Source of the DNA: a virus
Reading direction: 5' to 3' (one strand)
Length of the DNA stretch: 50,124 nt
IMG/VR virus record: IMGVR_UViG_3300005581_000019
Span: 1 to 50,124 of that record
The position numbers and the translations under genes are program-made. The notes under the pieces were generated by a model. The model did no database searches, had not been told where the DNA came from, and saw only the letters and a list, made by a program, of their open reading frames with translations. Below are positions 6,188 to 12,303 of the stretch, piece by piece (within the stretch, counting starts at the first letter, position 1; each line of letters begins with the position of its first letter).

Positions 6188-6660
6188 ACACAACCGTCCT
6201 TATTCCCACACACATCCAGAACACCGCTCCCAAGCCAACCAAAAGCCAGATTATCGAAGCATTAATGAACCGCGCCCGCAAGACGCACGGCCAAGCCGAA
6301 ACCCTGAAGGCATCCAAGCGCGACCAACTCGAAACCGAAGGCATCGCACTGGTGCTGGAAGCTTTTAAGAAAGCCAAGCCCACCAAGGAGGATGTCAGTC
6401 TAGCCCATTCATGGAAATGGGATCGACCGGCCACCGTAGAGGTGAAAGTCAATTCTCCTGCAATCCGGGCCATCCAGAAAAAGATCAACAATCTCAGCTC
6501 GTCCCGTTTCGATGAAGACGAAACCAAGAAGAAAATCCAAGAGGGGATGAAGGCCCCCAACCCACTGCTTGGCAACGACGCGGCGGAAGCGGCGCTCGAC
6601 CAGCTACTCGCCACCATCATGAACACCCCACGGGTGATCGACCAGACGATAGACGTCTAA
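6184..6660 (+). CDS. Helical hypothetical protein before structured RNA 1
   Basis: 158 residues from the ATG at 6184 (an ATG at 6154 in frame would invade the previous gene). It is mainly helical with many Lys and Glu (KPTKSQIIEALMNRARK, ETKKKIQEGMK) and a short beta stretch (PATVEVKV). It shows some similarity in pattern to nucleic-acid-binding or scaffold-like phage proteins, but no family is certain. It ends at the TAA right before the 531-nt hairpin-rich region, so this region could be its 3' end or a separate RNA. Confidence 0.65.
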   Translation: MNTTVLIPTHIQNTAPKPTKSQIIEALMNRARKTHGQAETLKASKRDQLETEGIALVLEAFKKAKPTKEDVSLAHSWKWDRPATVEVKVNSPAIRAIQKKINNLSSSRFDEDETKKKIQEGMKAPNPLLGNDAAEAALDQLLATIMNTPRVIDQTIDV

Positions 6661-7006
6661 AAAAGATTTCCTTCGACCGTTATAAGGTAAAACGGTCTGG
6701 TCGCAGGAAGCAACAAGCCTGCCGTTCAGCATGGGTCCGCCAGTCAGGTGCCATGTGGGCGATAGTCGTGACTGGTTCGCCCGCCGTGGGGCGTGTCAAA
6801 GTTCCACGGCATCCAATTTCTACTGCTCCAGCAGCGACCGTTCGCTACGGAAACTGTAAAGCATGGCTTACAACACTGGAGGAAGAAAGCCCCACAGCCC
6901 CTGTCTGGTAAATGCGGAAGCCCTTCTCGGGCGATCTATAGAAGGGATGAAATCAGAGACGAGAATACGGACAAACGCTTGTGCCACTTGAAGCACACGG
7001 GCAAGG

Positions 7007-7052
7007 ACGGAACCGCTGGGGCGTCACGCCAGCGTCGGAAACGGTAACCGAC
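7007..7052 (+). repeat. Two-hairpin RNA motif, copy 1
   Basis: GGAACCG is followed by a hairpin closed by CGCTGG/CCAGCG with GCGTCA in its loop region, and then by GTCGG (7034-7038)/CCGAC (7048-7052) with the 9-nt loop AAACGGTAA. The same order, with different stem bases but matching loops, appears at 10302-10345. Confidence 0.65.
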
Positions 7053-7172
7053 ACCTCAATGAAGCGGCGGAATAGCTTACCCAACGACGCCTGAATCATT
7101 CATGTCCTACGCTTGAAATCTTCGAAGACTATACAGCGTAATCCACGAAAAAAACAGGGCCGCTTCACCCCT

Positions 7173-7187
7173 TTCAGTCTGACCAAA
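7173..7187 (+). repeat. Degenerate dyad repeat just before a start
   Basis: TTCAGTCTGACCAAA differs from the exact repeat at three positions and lies 4 nt before the ATG at 7192, the same placement as the exact copies. Probably a decayed or variant copy. Confidence 0.5.
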
Positions 7188-7191
7188 CACC

Positions 7192-7518
7192 ATGAACACC
7201 CTCGAAAAAACACGTCACTTCCAACCCGACATCGCCATCACCGTGGATTGGAAATACGACCCGTCATTCGTCTGGGACGGGGACGGAGAAGATCCCAAAA
7301 ATGATCGGAATTACCCACAGCATCCACATAATGTTACTGTCACAGCGTCCATCATCCGCAAAGGTGTCCTCATCCAAGACAGCGTCTATCTCGGCGGCTG
7401 CTACGCGTTTTACAATGGCCCCTACGATGAGGAAGTTAACGGTTATCTCCCGCAAATGATCGACGACGCGATTCAATTTCTCGACTTGAAGCTCAAAGAA
7501 ACCATCATCGAACCATGA
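7192..7518 (+). CDS. Hypothetical protein (108 aa)
   Basis: A 108-residue acidic protein with an Asp-rich centre (DPSFVWDGDGEDPKND) and beta-type segments (HNVTVTASIIRKGVLIQDSV). It starts just after structured RNA 1 and a variant dyad repeat, and overlaps the nuclease gene by 4 bp, so it is probably an accessory of the recombination cassette or simply its first gene. No family is recognised. Confidence 0.65.
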   Translation: MNTLEKTRHFQPDIAITVDWKYDPSFVWDGDGEDPKNDRNYPQHPHNVTVTASIIRKGVLIQDSVYLGGCYAFYNGPYDEEVNGYLPQMIDDAIQFLDLKLKETIIEP

Positions 7519-8372
7519 AAGACATCTCCAAAGAACTCCACAGTTTCCCAAGCCCGTTCGCCCGCGCCATCACTCGCGACCATTACGACGGAGGTACGTC
7601 GATGTTCAGCGTCACCACCCTCATCTCCCCACCCCAGCGCACCTACCTCAAGACGCTGGGTGAGGAAATCCGCAGCCCTTACGGATCGTTCGCGGCGATG
7701 CTCGGCACGGCGATGCACCACATCATCGAGCAGAACATCGACGAGGCGGCCGGAGAGATCGCGGAGCGCCGTCTCTACACCGACATCACGGTGGGCGGCG
7801 AGTCCATCTCGGTGAGCGGCCAAATCGACCACTGGGAGAACCGCACGCTGTCAGATTACAAGCTGACAGGAGGCGTGCAGGACAAAATGAAGGACCCTCA
7901 CTTCCTCCAAGTCCAGATGAACGGCTATCTCGCCGAATGCAACGACATTCCCGTAGACTTTGTCAGCGTCATCTACGTGCAAAAAGACTGGAGCCACTTG
8001 CGGTCCACTTTCGACCCCACTTACCCGCAGACACCGTTCAAGGTGTATGTCCACCCCTTCGACCGCGAGCTGGCCGTCCGGACGTTCCAGACCACCACCA
8101 CCGACCACTGGAACGCCAAGCAGGGCAATCCCCGTCCCTGCACGCCGGACGAACAGTGGCGCAAGCCCACCACCTACGCGCTGATGAAGCCGGACGCCAA
8201 GCGGGCGTCTAAAGTGTGCGACACGCGCAGCGAGGCCCAAGAGCTCCTCAAGCCCGGCCAAATGATTGTCGAACGTCCCGGCGAAGCCACCTACTGCCTT
8301 CACTTCTGCGGGTTTGCCCACCTCTGCCCGCAGTTCAAGCGCGAGCAGATGTCCAACACACCCGACCAATGA
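7515..8372 (+). CDS. RecB/Cas4-like PD-(D/E)XK nuclease
   Basis: 285 residues. Motifs seen: GTAMHH (64-69) for the helix that carries the conserved His; SGQID with Asp105; and DYK (114-116), which together give the H...D...(D/E)xK order of RecB-family exonucleases. A cysteine set near the C-terminus, C261, C265 and C271, resembles the iron-sulfur ligands of Cas4/AddB nucleases. It should degrade double-stranded DNA ends and make single strands for the annealing protein encoded at 8812. The gene order nuclease, two small genes, ERF and ssDNA-binding candidates supports this. Confidence 0.85.
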   Translation: MKDISKELHSFPSPFARAITRDHYDGGTSMFSVTTLISPPQRTYLKTLGEEIRSPYGSFAAMLGTAMHHIIEQNIDEAAGEIAERRLYTDITVGGESISVSGQIDHWENRTLSDYKLTGGVQDKMKDPHFLQVQMNGYLAECNDIPVDFVSVIYVQKDWSHLRSTFDPTYPQTPFKVYVHPFDRELAVRTFQTTTTDHWNAKQGNPRPCTPDEQWRKPTTYALMKPDAKRASKVCDTRSEAQELLKPGQMIVERPGEATYCLHFCGFAHLCPQFKREQMSNTPDQ

Positions 8373-8560
8373 ACCCCACTGAAGAACAAATCGTCAACGC
8401 CATGACGGAATATGGTGGGTCGTTCGTGCAGGCTCTTGCCAACGCCTTCCGTAAAGCGGACGACGGCAACGCGGAGCGCATCCGGCTGGCCTTCCCCGAG
8501 ATCTGGACCATCTACACCAATTTAGCCCGGCTAAAATACGAACCCTACTCCAAAGATTGA
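8369..8560 (+). CDS. Small hypothetical protein (63 aa)
   Basis: A 63-residue protein starting at the ATGA overlap with the nuclease gene. It is mostly helical (VQALANAFRKADDG) and its C-terminus, LARLKYEPYSKD, is partly encoded by a symmetric copy of the dyad repeat (8521-8535). No family is recognised. The small size and position suggest an accessory of the recombination genes. Confidence 0.65.
   Translation: MNPTEEQIVNAMTEYGGSFVQALANAFRKADDGNAERIRLAFPEIWTIYTNLARLKYEPYSKD
8521..8535 (+). repeat. 15-bp dyad repeat, symmetric form (TTTAGCCCGGCTAAA)
   Basis: This copy lies inside a gene and is translated as part of LARLK. Its AGCCCGG (8524-8530) can also pair with CCGGGCT (8566-8572) downstream, an alternative to the hairpin at 8560. 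Confidence 0.85.
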
Positions 8561-8585
8561 GCCCTCCGGGCTGGAGACATTTTTG
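8560..8585 (+). terminator. Weak terminator or attenuator hairpin
   Basis: AGCCC (8560-8564) with GGGCT (8568-8572) forms a short hairpin, followed by GGAGACATTTTTGT. A similar hairpin-plus-CATTTTGT tail occurs after the dyad repeat at 13228. The stem is short, so termination would be partial. Confidence 0.45.
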
Positions 8586-8587
8586 TC

Positions 8588-8809
8588 ATGATTAAATCCC
8601 TACCGCAAAACATCCGCCGCGTGTTCGAAAAACACGGGCTTGAAGCCGACTCGCTGTCCTTTGACGACGCATCCCTTATTGTTGAATTCGACGATATTGA
8701 GGTGGCGTTCAAAGTCAGGGAAGCCATACTCGACCTTCACGCCTGCTGCCTCATCAACCGTGGCGGCAAGCCAGCACTACTCATCCACAACCTACTCGCC
8801 AACCAATAG
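8588..8809 (+). CDS. Small hypothetical protein (73 aa)
   Basis: A 73-residue acidic protein (MIKSLPQNIRRVFEKHG...) with a beta hairpin in the middle (SLIVEFDDIEVAFKV) and a helical end. It follows the attenuator-like hairpin and ends 2 nt before the ERF gene, so it is co-transcribed with it. The function is unknown. Confidence 0.65.
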   Translation: MIKSLPQNIRRVFEKHGLEADSLSFDDASLIVEFDDIEVAFKVREAILDLHACCLINRGGKPALLIHNLLANQ

Positions 8810-8811
8810 CC

Positions 8812-9420
8812 ATGTCCAAATCCAACATCAAACTGCAAGAAATCCAGTCGAACCTCAACGCTCCCAAGACGTTGGAAAACAAGTTCGGCGGATACAAATA
8901 CCGGTCCGCCGAATCCATCCTCGAAGCGCTCAAGCCACACCTTGAAAAACACCAAGCCACCCTCACTCTCAGTGACGAGATTGTGGAAGTGGGCGGACGT
9001 GTCTACGTCAAAGCCACCGCTACGTTCAGGACTGATGACCAGATCATCTCCACCACCGCGTTCGCTCGCGAAGCCGAAAGCAAAAAAGGTATGGACGACG
9101 CGCAGGTGACCGGAGCCTGTTCATCTTACGCCCGTAAATACGCTCTCAACGGCTTGTTCTGCATTGACGACACCAAGGATGCAGACGCCACTGAAACCCA
9201 CGGCAAGACGGAGCCGGTTTCCAAGCCCGCTCCGACCGCAGCCGCCAAGCCCACACCCAAGCCAGCCGATGACATGGTCAATACCATCGTCACCGTAATG
9301 CGCGCGCAAACCACTCTCAGCGATCTTGAGGCCAAGATGGACAAAGCCAAAGGGACTCCCTACGGCACCAATCCGCTGATCCTCGCCGCCTACACCGAAA
9401 CCAAAAACAACATAAAGTAA
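8812..9420 (+). CDS. ERF-family single-strand annealing protein
   Basis: 202 residues. The N-terminal part matches ERF-type recombinases: KFGGYKYRSAESILEALKP at about residues 23-41, then alternating strands (VEVGGRVYVKATATFRT), then VTGACSSYARKYALNGLF and a D-rich site (DDTKDAD). The C-terminal third is Pro/Ala/Lys-rich linker plus a short helix. ERF proteins anneal complementary single strands during phage recombination and circularisation. The upstream nuclease makes its substrate, and the following genes look like single-strand binders. Family assignment is firm from the pattern. Confidence 0.85.
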   Translation: MSKSNIKLQEIQSNLNAPKTLENKFGGYKYRSAESILEALKPHLEKHQATLTLSDEIVEVGGRVYVKATATFRTDDQIISTTAFAREAESKKGMDDAQVTGACSSYARKYALNGLFCIDDTKDADATETHGKTEPVSKPAPTAAAKPTPKPADDMVNTIVTVMRAQTTLSDLEAKMDKAKGTPYGTNPLILAAYTETKNNIK

Positions 9421-9704
9421 TGTCACAGACATATGAAATCAAAGGAGCCGTCAAATTTGTCGGCGAAATGGAAACCCTCGGAGCCAAAGGCTTCACCAAA
9501 CGCGAGCTCATCGTCACCACCCCCGACGAGAAATACCCGCAAGACCTCAAGATCGAGTTTGTCAAAGACAACTGCTCGAAGCTCGACGACATCAGCGTTG
9601 GCGACGAAGTCACAGTGGGTGTCAATCTCCGTGGCAGCGAATACAACGGCAAGTATTACGTCAGCCTGACCGGCTGGAAAATCGACAAGGGCGAACCTTT
9701 CTAA
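9420..9704 (+). CDS. DUF3127-like OB-fold protein
   Basis: A 94-residue protein with the DUF3127 layout: an opening strand (YEIKGAVKFVG), a basic loop with KRELIVTT, DEKYPQDLKIEF, then VGDEVTVGVNLRGSEYNGKYYVSLTGWKI. Members of this family are small, OB-like and found mostly in Bacteroidota and their phages. A role in single-strand DNA binding is inferred from the fold and from its position between ERF and another OB-like protein. Its ATG shares one base with the ERF stop. Confidence 0.8.
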   Translation: MSQTYEIKGAVKFVGEMETLGAKGFTKRELIVTTPDEKYPQDLKIEFVKDNCSKLDDISVGDEVTVGVNLRGSEYNGKYYVSLTGWKIDKGEPF

Positions 9705-9707
9705 GTC

Positions 9708-10178
9708 ATGGCAACACTCCATCAAGTCAGCACGGCCAAGGATGGAGAAAGCTTCACCGCCATCGGCGTTGTGGTTGTTCACAAGCAGTTCAACCCCAAG
9801 GTAGCGAAAAACGGCAAGCTGTTTTCCAGCGTCATCCTCAAGAGCGCGGGCACAGAAGTGTTCATGACCTTGTGGGAGGACGCTGCGAAATGGAAGCTTC
9901 CGATCAACACCGACATGATCCTGCGTGGCAAGTTCACAAAGAATCAATACAACGGCGCGGCCAGCCTCAAATGCGAGGAACTGGCCGTGCCGGAAAACGC
10001 AACGGAGTTCAAGCAAGATGAAATCCAAGGCGAGCCTGAAAAGCCAAAGATGAAGGACTGCCTCGACGCGGGTCTCAGAGCGGCGGACTACATGGTCCGC
10101 AAGGAACGTCCTGACCTCGCGTCAGCCGCCTTCACCTTCGCCGCCAACGCCTTCATGCAGGGCGTCCGCATGGAATAA
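9708..10178 (+). CDS. OB-like putative single-strand DNA-binding protein
   Basis: 156 residues. The first 100 resemble an OB fold: FTAIGVVVVHKQFN, then KLFSSVILKSAGTEVFMTLW, then DMILRGKFTKNQYNGAASLKCEEL. The C-terminal 45 residues are helical and end AFMQGVRME rather than with the acidic tip usual in bacterial SSB. It probably completes the nuclease-ERF-DUF3127 module as the single-strand binder, but this is inferred from fold pattern and location. The second structured region begins right after its stop. Confidence 0.6.
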   Translation: MATLHQVSTAKDGESFTAIGVVVVHKQFNPKVAKNGKLFSSVILKSAGTEVFMTLWEDAAKWKLPINTDMILRGKFTKNQYNGAASLKCEELAVPENATEFKQDEIQGEPEKPKMKDCLDAGLRAADYMVRKERPDLASAAFTFAANAFMQGVRME

Positions 10179-10301
10179 TTCTCCGCCCCCGGCGTTAACC
10201 GGTTGGGGGACAGATCCGGGGAAACACGGTTGACACATCGGAAAGACGGTGCCTTACGCATGAACTTTGGTCAGTAGTTGTATAGCTAAATCCCAAACCA
10301 T

Positions 10302-10345
10302 GGAACCGTCAGTAGCGTCAAGCTGACACCGGATACGGTAACCGG
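10302..10345 (+). repeat. Two-hairpin RNA motif, copy 2
   Basis: GGAACCG is followed by GTCAG/CTGAC with GCGTCA in the loop and then by CCGG (10329-10332)/CCGG (10342-10345) with loop ATACGGTAA. Compared with copy 1 the loops match (8 of 9 bases in the second) while the stem bases differ but still pair. Confidence 0.65.
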
Positions 10346-10538
10346 ACTCTTTTGAGCATGAGAAGCGCCTCGGCGTTAAGCGTAGAAAGCCGCCTCGCGA
10401 ACGGCCATGCTCACCCACTCTCCGGCGCGTGTGCGCAGAACCCATTCCAATCCTGTGGAACCGATAGCTAAGGGGCTTGCAGGATCACCGGGAATGTTCG
10501 TTCAAATGTCGGGAAACCGAGCGCGTCGGACCTCTTTC

Positions 10539-10553
10539 TTTAGCCTGACTAAA
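10539..10553 (+). repeat. 15-bp dyad repeat, copy (TTTAGCCTGACTAAA)
   Basis: An exact copy at the 3' edge of structured RNA 2, ending 4 nt before the ATG at 10558. Confidence 0.9.
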
Positions 10554-10557
10554 ACCA

Positions 10558-10821
10558 ATGAACACCCGCACCATCTACCTCATCTACGTCCGTCCCACAG
10601 GGTCGGAAACATGGACCCAGCACATGAAAGAATCGGGCGTCCCGTGGCGCTCCAGCAAACCGTCCACCGCCGACGAATACGCCGTCACCCTTGCCAACAG
10701 CAGCAAGTATTGCACCAAGGTGGTGGCAGTGAAGCTGCCGAAAGACCCGGACGACATCGACCATCCGAAATACGCAGTGCTCTCGGACGGAGACACTCTC
10801 TACGTCGCCAACCCGTTCTAG
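10558..10821 (+). CDS. Hypothetical protein (87 aa)
   Basis: An 87-residue protein with an alternating beta/alpha pattern (TIYLIYVRPTGSETW, TADEYAVTLANSS, TKVVAVKLP). No family is recognised. It is the first gene after structured RNA 2 and a dyad repeat, so it may be the gene whose expression those elements affect. The next gene begins 3 nt after its stop. Confidence 0.65.
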   Translation: MNTRTIYLIYVRPTGSETWTQHMKESGVPWRSSKPSTADEYAVTLANSSKYCTKVVAVKLPKDPDDIDHPKYAVLSDGDTLYVANPF

Positions 10822-10824
10822 GTC

Positions 10825-11139
10825 ATGACCTTTCTCGTCGATCCCGAGTCTGGCAACCGCAATGGTGACAACCTCACCTATTGTGAAGACGATGAATACG
10901 ACGAGAACGCCTGCTTCAACTGGGTGAACCACCCGGTGAGACAACTCTACGACAATCCCAAAACCCAATCCCATCCATCCAACTCCTACGACCATGAAGA
11001 TTCACCGTGGATTCCCTCCGAAACTGGATTGGATCAAAATCGAAGAAGCCGGAAAAATGATCAACATGACCACTCACGGCCACAGAATCAGCCTTGCACT
11101 CTCGAAGAATGGAAAGCAGCAACTGGTCGGATGGTTTGA
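10825..11139 (+). CDS. Hypothetical protein; 3' part overlaps next gene
   Basis: The ATG at 10825 gives a 104-residue frame. The first 58 residues look like a real acidic protein (CEDDEYDENACFNWVNHP). From about residue 57 the frame runs out of register through the better-looking gene at 10994-11197, and that part (SRKNDQHDHSRPQNQP) has shadow-like composition. Either the two genes truly overlap by 146 nt, or a lost stop or frameshift has extended this one. The functional part is probably only the N-terminal half. The function is unknown. Confidence 0.5.
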   Translation: MTFLVDPESGNRNGDNLTYCEDDEYDENACFNWVNHPVRQLYDNPKTQSHPSNSYDHEDSPWIPSETGLDQNRRSRKNDQHDHSRPQNQPCTLEEWKAATGRMV

Positions 11140-11197
11140 TTTCAAGACCATTTACGACGCGCTAATGACCATTGATCCAAACCAATCAAAATACTGA
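10994..11197 (+). CDS. Hypothetical protein (67 aa)
   Basis: A basic 67-residue protein (MKIHRGFPPKLDWIK...) with clear strand-turn-strand stretches (HRISLALSKNGKQQLVGWF) and a final helix. Its composition is more protein-like than the overlapping upstream frame, so it is accepted. No family is recognised. Its stop shares a base with the next ATG at 11197. Confidence 0.65.
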   Translation: MKIHRGFPPKLDWIKIEEAGKMINMTTHGHRISLALSKNGKQQLVGWFDFKTIYDALMTIDPNQSKY

Positions 11198-11346
11198 TGA
11201 AAAACTGGAGAGAACAAACCAAGCTTGAAATCCAATCGCTTCACCAGCAGTTGATCCAAGCTCAAAAAGACCGCGACTCAACATGGGTTGAGCATCTCAG
11301 GAATCAAATTTCAATGCTTCGAGCAATGCTTGAAGAAAACTCATGA
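11197..11346 (+). CDS. Small coiled-coil protein (49 aa)
   Basis: An ATG at 11197 (TGATG junction) opens 49 codons: MKNWREQTKLEIQSLHQQ onward, ending AMLEEN-Ser. It is helical throughout with Leu/Ile heptads and Gln-rich faces, so it is probably a short dimeric coiled coil. It overlaps the next gene by 4 bp. The function is unknown. Confidence 0.55.
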   Translation: MKNWREQTKLEIQSLHQQLIQAQKDRDSTWVEHLRNQISMLRAMLEENS

Positions 11347-11561
11347 AAACACCACTCGCTGAAATCACCGTCAAGTGCTCTGAATGTGGAGAAGAAACCC
11401 GCGCCGACGACGTAAACGCCGACAACGTGCGTTACCACACTGGAAATGGCCACATGGTTCGGTTCCCGTCAATCGGCCTTGGTCCGGCAGACATCACCAA
11501 ATTGAACGCAATGTATTTGCTTTGTGAATGTTGTCAGGAAGAAGCGGAGGAAAACTCATGA
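11343..11561 (+). CDS. Small zinc-binding protein
   Basis: A 72-residue protein with CSEC near residue 12 and CECC near residue 64, which together can form a four-cysteine zinc site. The intervening part is mixed alpha/beta with His residues. It is acidic at the C-terminus. Such small zinc proteins in phage early regions often target host proteins or bind nucleic acid, but nothing specific can be said. ATGA overlaps occur on both sides. Confidence 0.65.
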   Translation: MKTPLAEITVKCSECGEETRADDVNADNVRYHTGNGHMVRFPSIGLGPADITKLNAMYLLCECCQEEAEENS

Positions 11562-11812
11562 ACACCTCATCCAAACCCCATCCTTTATGTGACATGGAAA
11601 AACCGTGGGGTGTCATCCGTTTCATCCACAAAGGTTCCGAACGGGAGTTTTACACCATGATCAACACAATGACAGGCGACAGGATGACCGCTTTTGACAA
11701 CGACCCTCCAAGCATCAACGATCCCGTGAAATGGATCAAATCGGTTTTCCGCGACATCCACAAAAGATCCGACAAGGTATTGAACCAACAAGGAACAAAA
11801 CACTTCAAATGA
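11558..11812 (+). CDS. Hypothetical protein (84 aa)
   Basis: 84 residues from the ATG at 11558. The centre has WGVIRFIHKGSEREFYTMIN, a beta-hairpin-like stretch, and the rest is helical and basic toward the end. No family is recognised. An in-frame ATG at 11528 would lie inside the upstream gene and is rejected. Confidence 0.6.
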   Translation: MNTSSKPHPLCDMEKPWGVIRFIHKGSEREFYTMINTMTGDRMTAFDNDPPSINDPVKWIKSVFRDIHKRSDKVLNQQGTKHFK

Positions 11813-11994
11813 AAAACCACATGCTCGATGTCGCGTTCATCGTTGAGGGACCATGGGATGAAATAGAAGACATCCCCGTTGAACACCTCCTTCTCGGAAT
11901 GCAAGAACGGCTGTCCTACCTAATGAGAGCCCATTTACTCAAAACCGAAGACATCACCGAAGCTTTTGGCTGGTGCGACTCTTACGACGTATGA
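11809..11994 (+). CDS. Hypothetical protein (61 aa)
   Basis: An acidic 61-residue protein (MKNHMLDVAFIVEGPW...) with one strand followed by two helices (IPVEHLLLGMQERLSYLMRAH). ATGA overlaps couple it to both neighbours. No motif is recognised. Confidence 0.6.
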   Translation: MKNHMLDVAFIVEGPWDEIEDIPVEHLLLGMQERLSYLMRAHLLKTEDITEAFGWCDSYDV

Positions 11995-12248
11995 ACACCA
12001 TCCTTGAAGAAGTATTCCTCCATTCCGACGTGCGGGGCGGCTATTCCGTCGGCTTCCAGACATACGGCGCTGGAGACGTCGGAGACAGGATTGGCTACAT
12101 AGTGAAGCACCAACATCTAGGACACGTCCTAGGCGTCACGGAGGGACTCAATACGCCGTATCTCTCGCCTTCGCACTTGAAGACCATCGCCAAGCGGCTA
12201 CAAACCCTCAATGAGCGCCAAGAAAAAGCCCGTCAAACGCCGAACTGA
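11991..12248 (+). CDS. Hypothetical protein (85 aa)
   Basis: An 85-residue protein with a Gly-rich beta-type first half (GGYSVGFQTYGAGDVGDRIGYIV) and a basic helical C-terminus (HLKTIAKRLQTLNERQEKARQ). Its 3' end overlaps the start of the interrupted HNH gene at 12211 by 38 bp. The function is unknown. Confidence 0.6.
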   Translation: MNTILEEVFLHSDVRGGYSVGFQTYGAGDVGDRIGYIVKHQHLGHVLGVTEGLNTPYLSPSHLKTIAKRLQTLNERQEKARQTPN

Positions 12249-12303
12249 CATCACCCGTCCTCGAAACGGTGGACAATGGTCAGAAGCGATAATACAGGCT
12301 TGA
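12211..12303 (+). pseudogene. 5' fragment of interrupted HNH nuclease gene
   Basis: The ATG at 12211 starts MSAKKKPVKRRTDITRPRNG-GQWSEA and then runs into foreign sequence and stops at 12303. The same peptide, RPYNGGQWTRARM, reappears in frame before the HNH nuclease remainder at 12868-13232. Joining the two at the shared GGACAATGG gives an open 141-codon gene. So this is exon-like or a broken 5' end, separated from the rest by a 596-bp insertion. Confidence 0.65.

Larger units (their letters stand above)
6661..7191 (+). ncRNA. Candidate structured RNA 1 (about 530 nt)
   Basis: A gene-free stretch in an otherwise gene-dense genome, with many perfect stems: GACCGTT (6675-6681)/AACGGTC (6691-6697); CCAGTCA (6740-6746)/TGACTGG (6769-6775); GCCGTGG (6783-6789)/CCACGGC (6804-6810); CCCTTCT (6921-6927)/AGAAGGG (6940-6946); TGTGC/GCACA near 6980-6997; and two adjacent hairpins at 7014-7052 that recur in the region at 10179-10557. 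The short forward frame 6793-7047 has non-protein-like composition. It could be a free noncoding RNA, a long leader or a ribozyme-like element. No known class was recognised. Confidence 0.6.
10179..10557 (+). ncRNA. Candidate structured RNA 2 (about 380 nt)
   Basis: A gene-free stretch with many stems: CCCCC (10186-10190)/GGGGG (10205-10209); GTCAG/CTGAC (near 10308-10326); CCGG (10329-10332)/CCGG (10342-10345); TGAGCATG (10353-10360)/CATGCTCA (10406-10413); GCGC/GCGC near 10425-10436; CATTCC (10443-10448)/GGAATG (10490-10495) enclosing ATCCTG (10451-10456)/CAGGAT (10480-10485). It shares the two-hairpin motif with the region at 6661-7191. The forward frame over it reads as shadow. It ends in an exact dyad repeat before the next gene. 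Confidence 0.6.

Noticed and set aside
6740-6775. Cobalamin-riboswitch-like B12 box (CCAGTCAGG...GCC)
   Set aside because: Only a short resemblance; the bases form a perfect hairpin with TGACTGG and no other cobalamin elements are present.
6793-7047. A forward 84-codon frame in structured region 1
   Set aside because: Arg/Lys/Gln-rich with no protein-like pattern and running across perfect hairpins; better explained as noncoding RNA.
6661-7191. Group I intron (a CAGAGAC near 6953-6959 recalls the R element of P7)
   Set aside because: No matching S element pairs with it and the flanking genes are complete with normal starts and stops. An Infernal search could reopen this.
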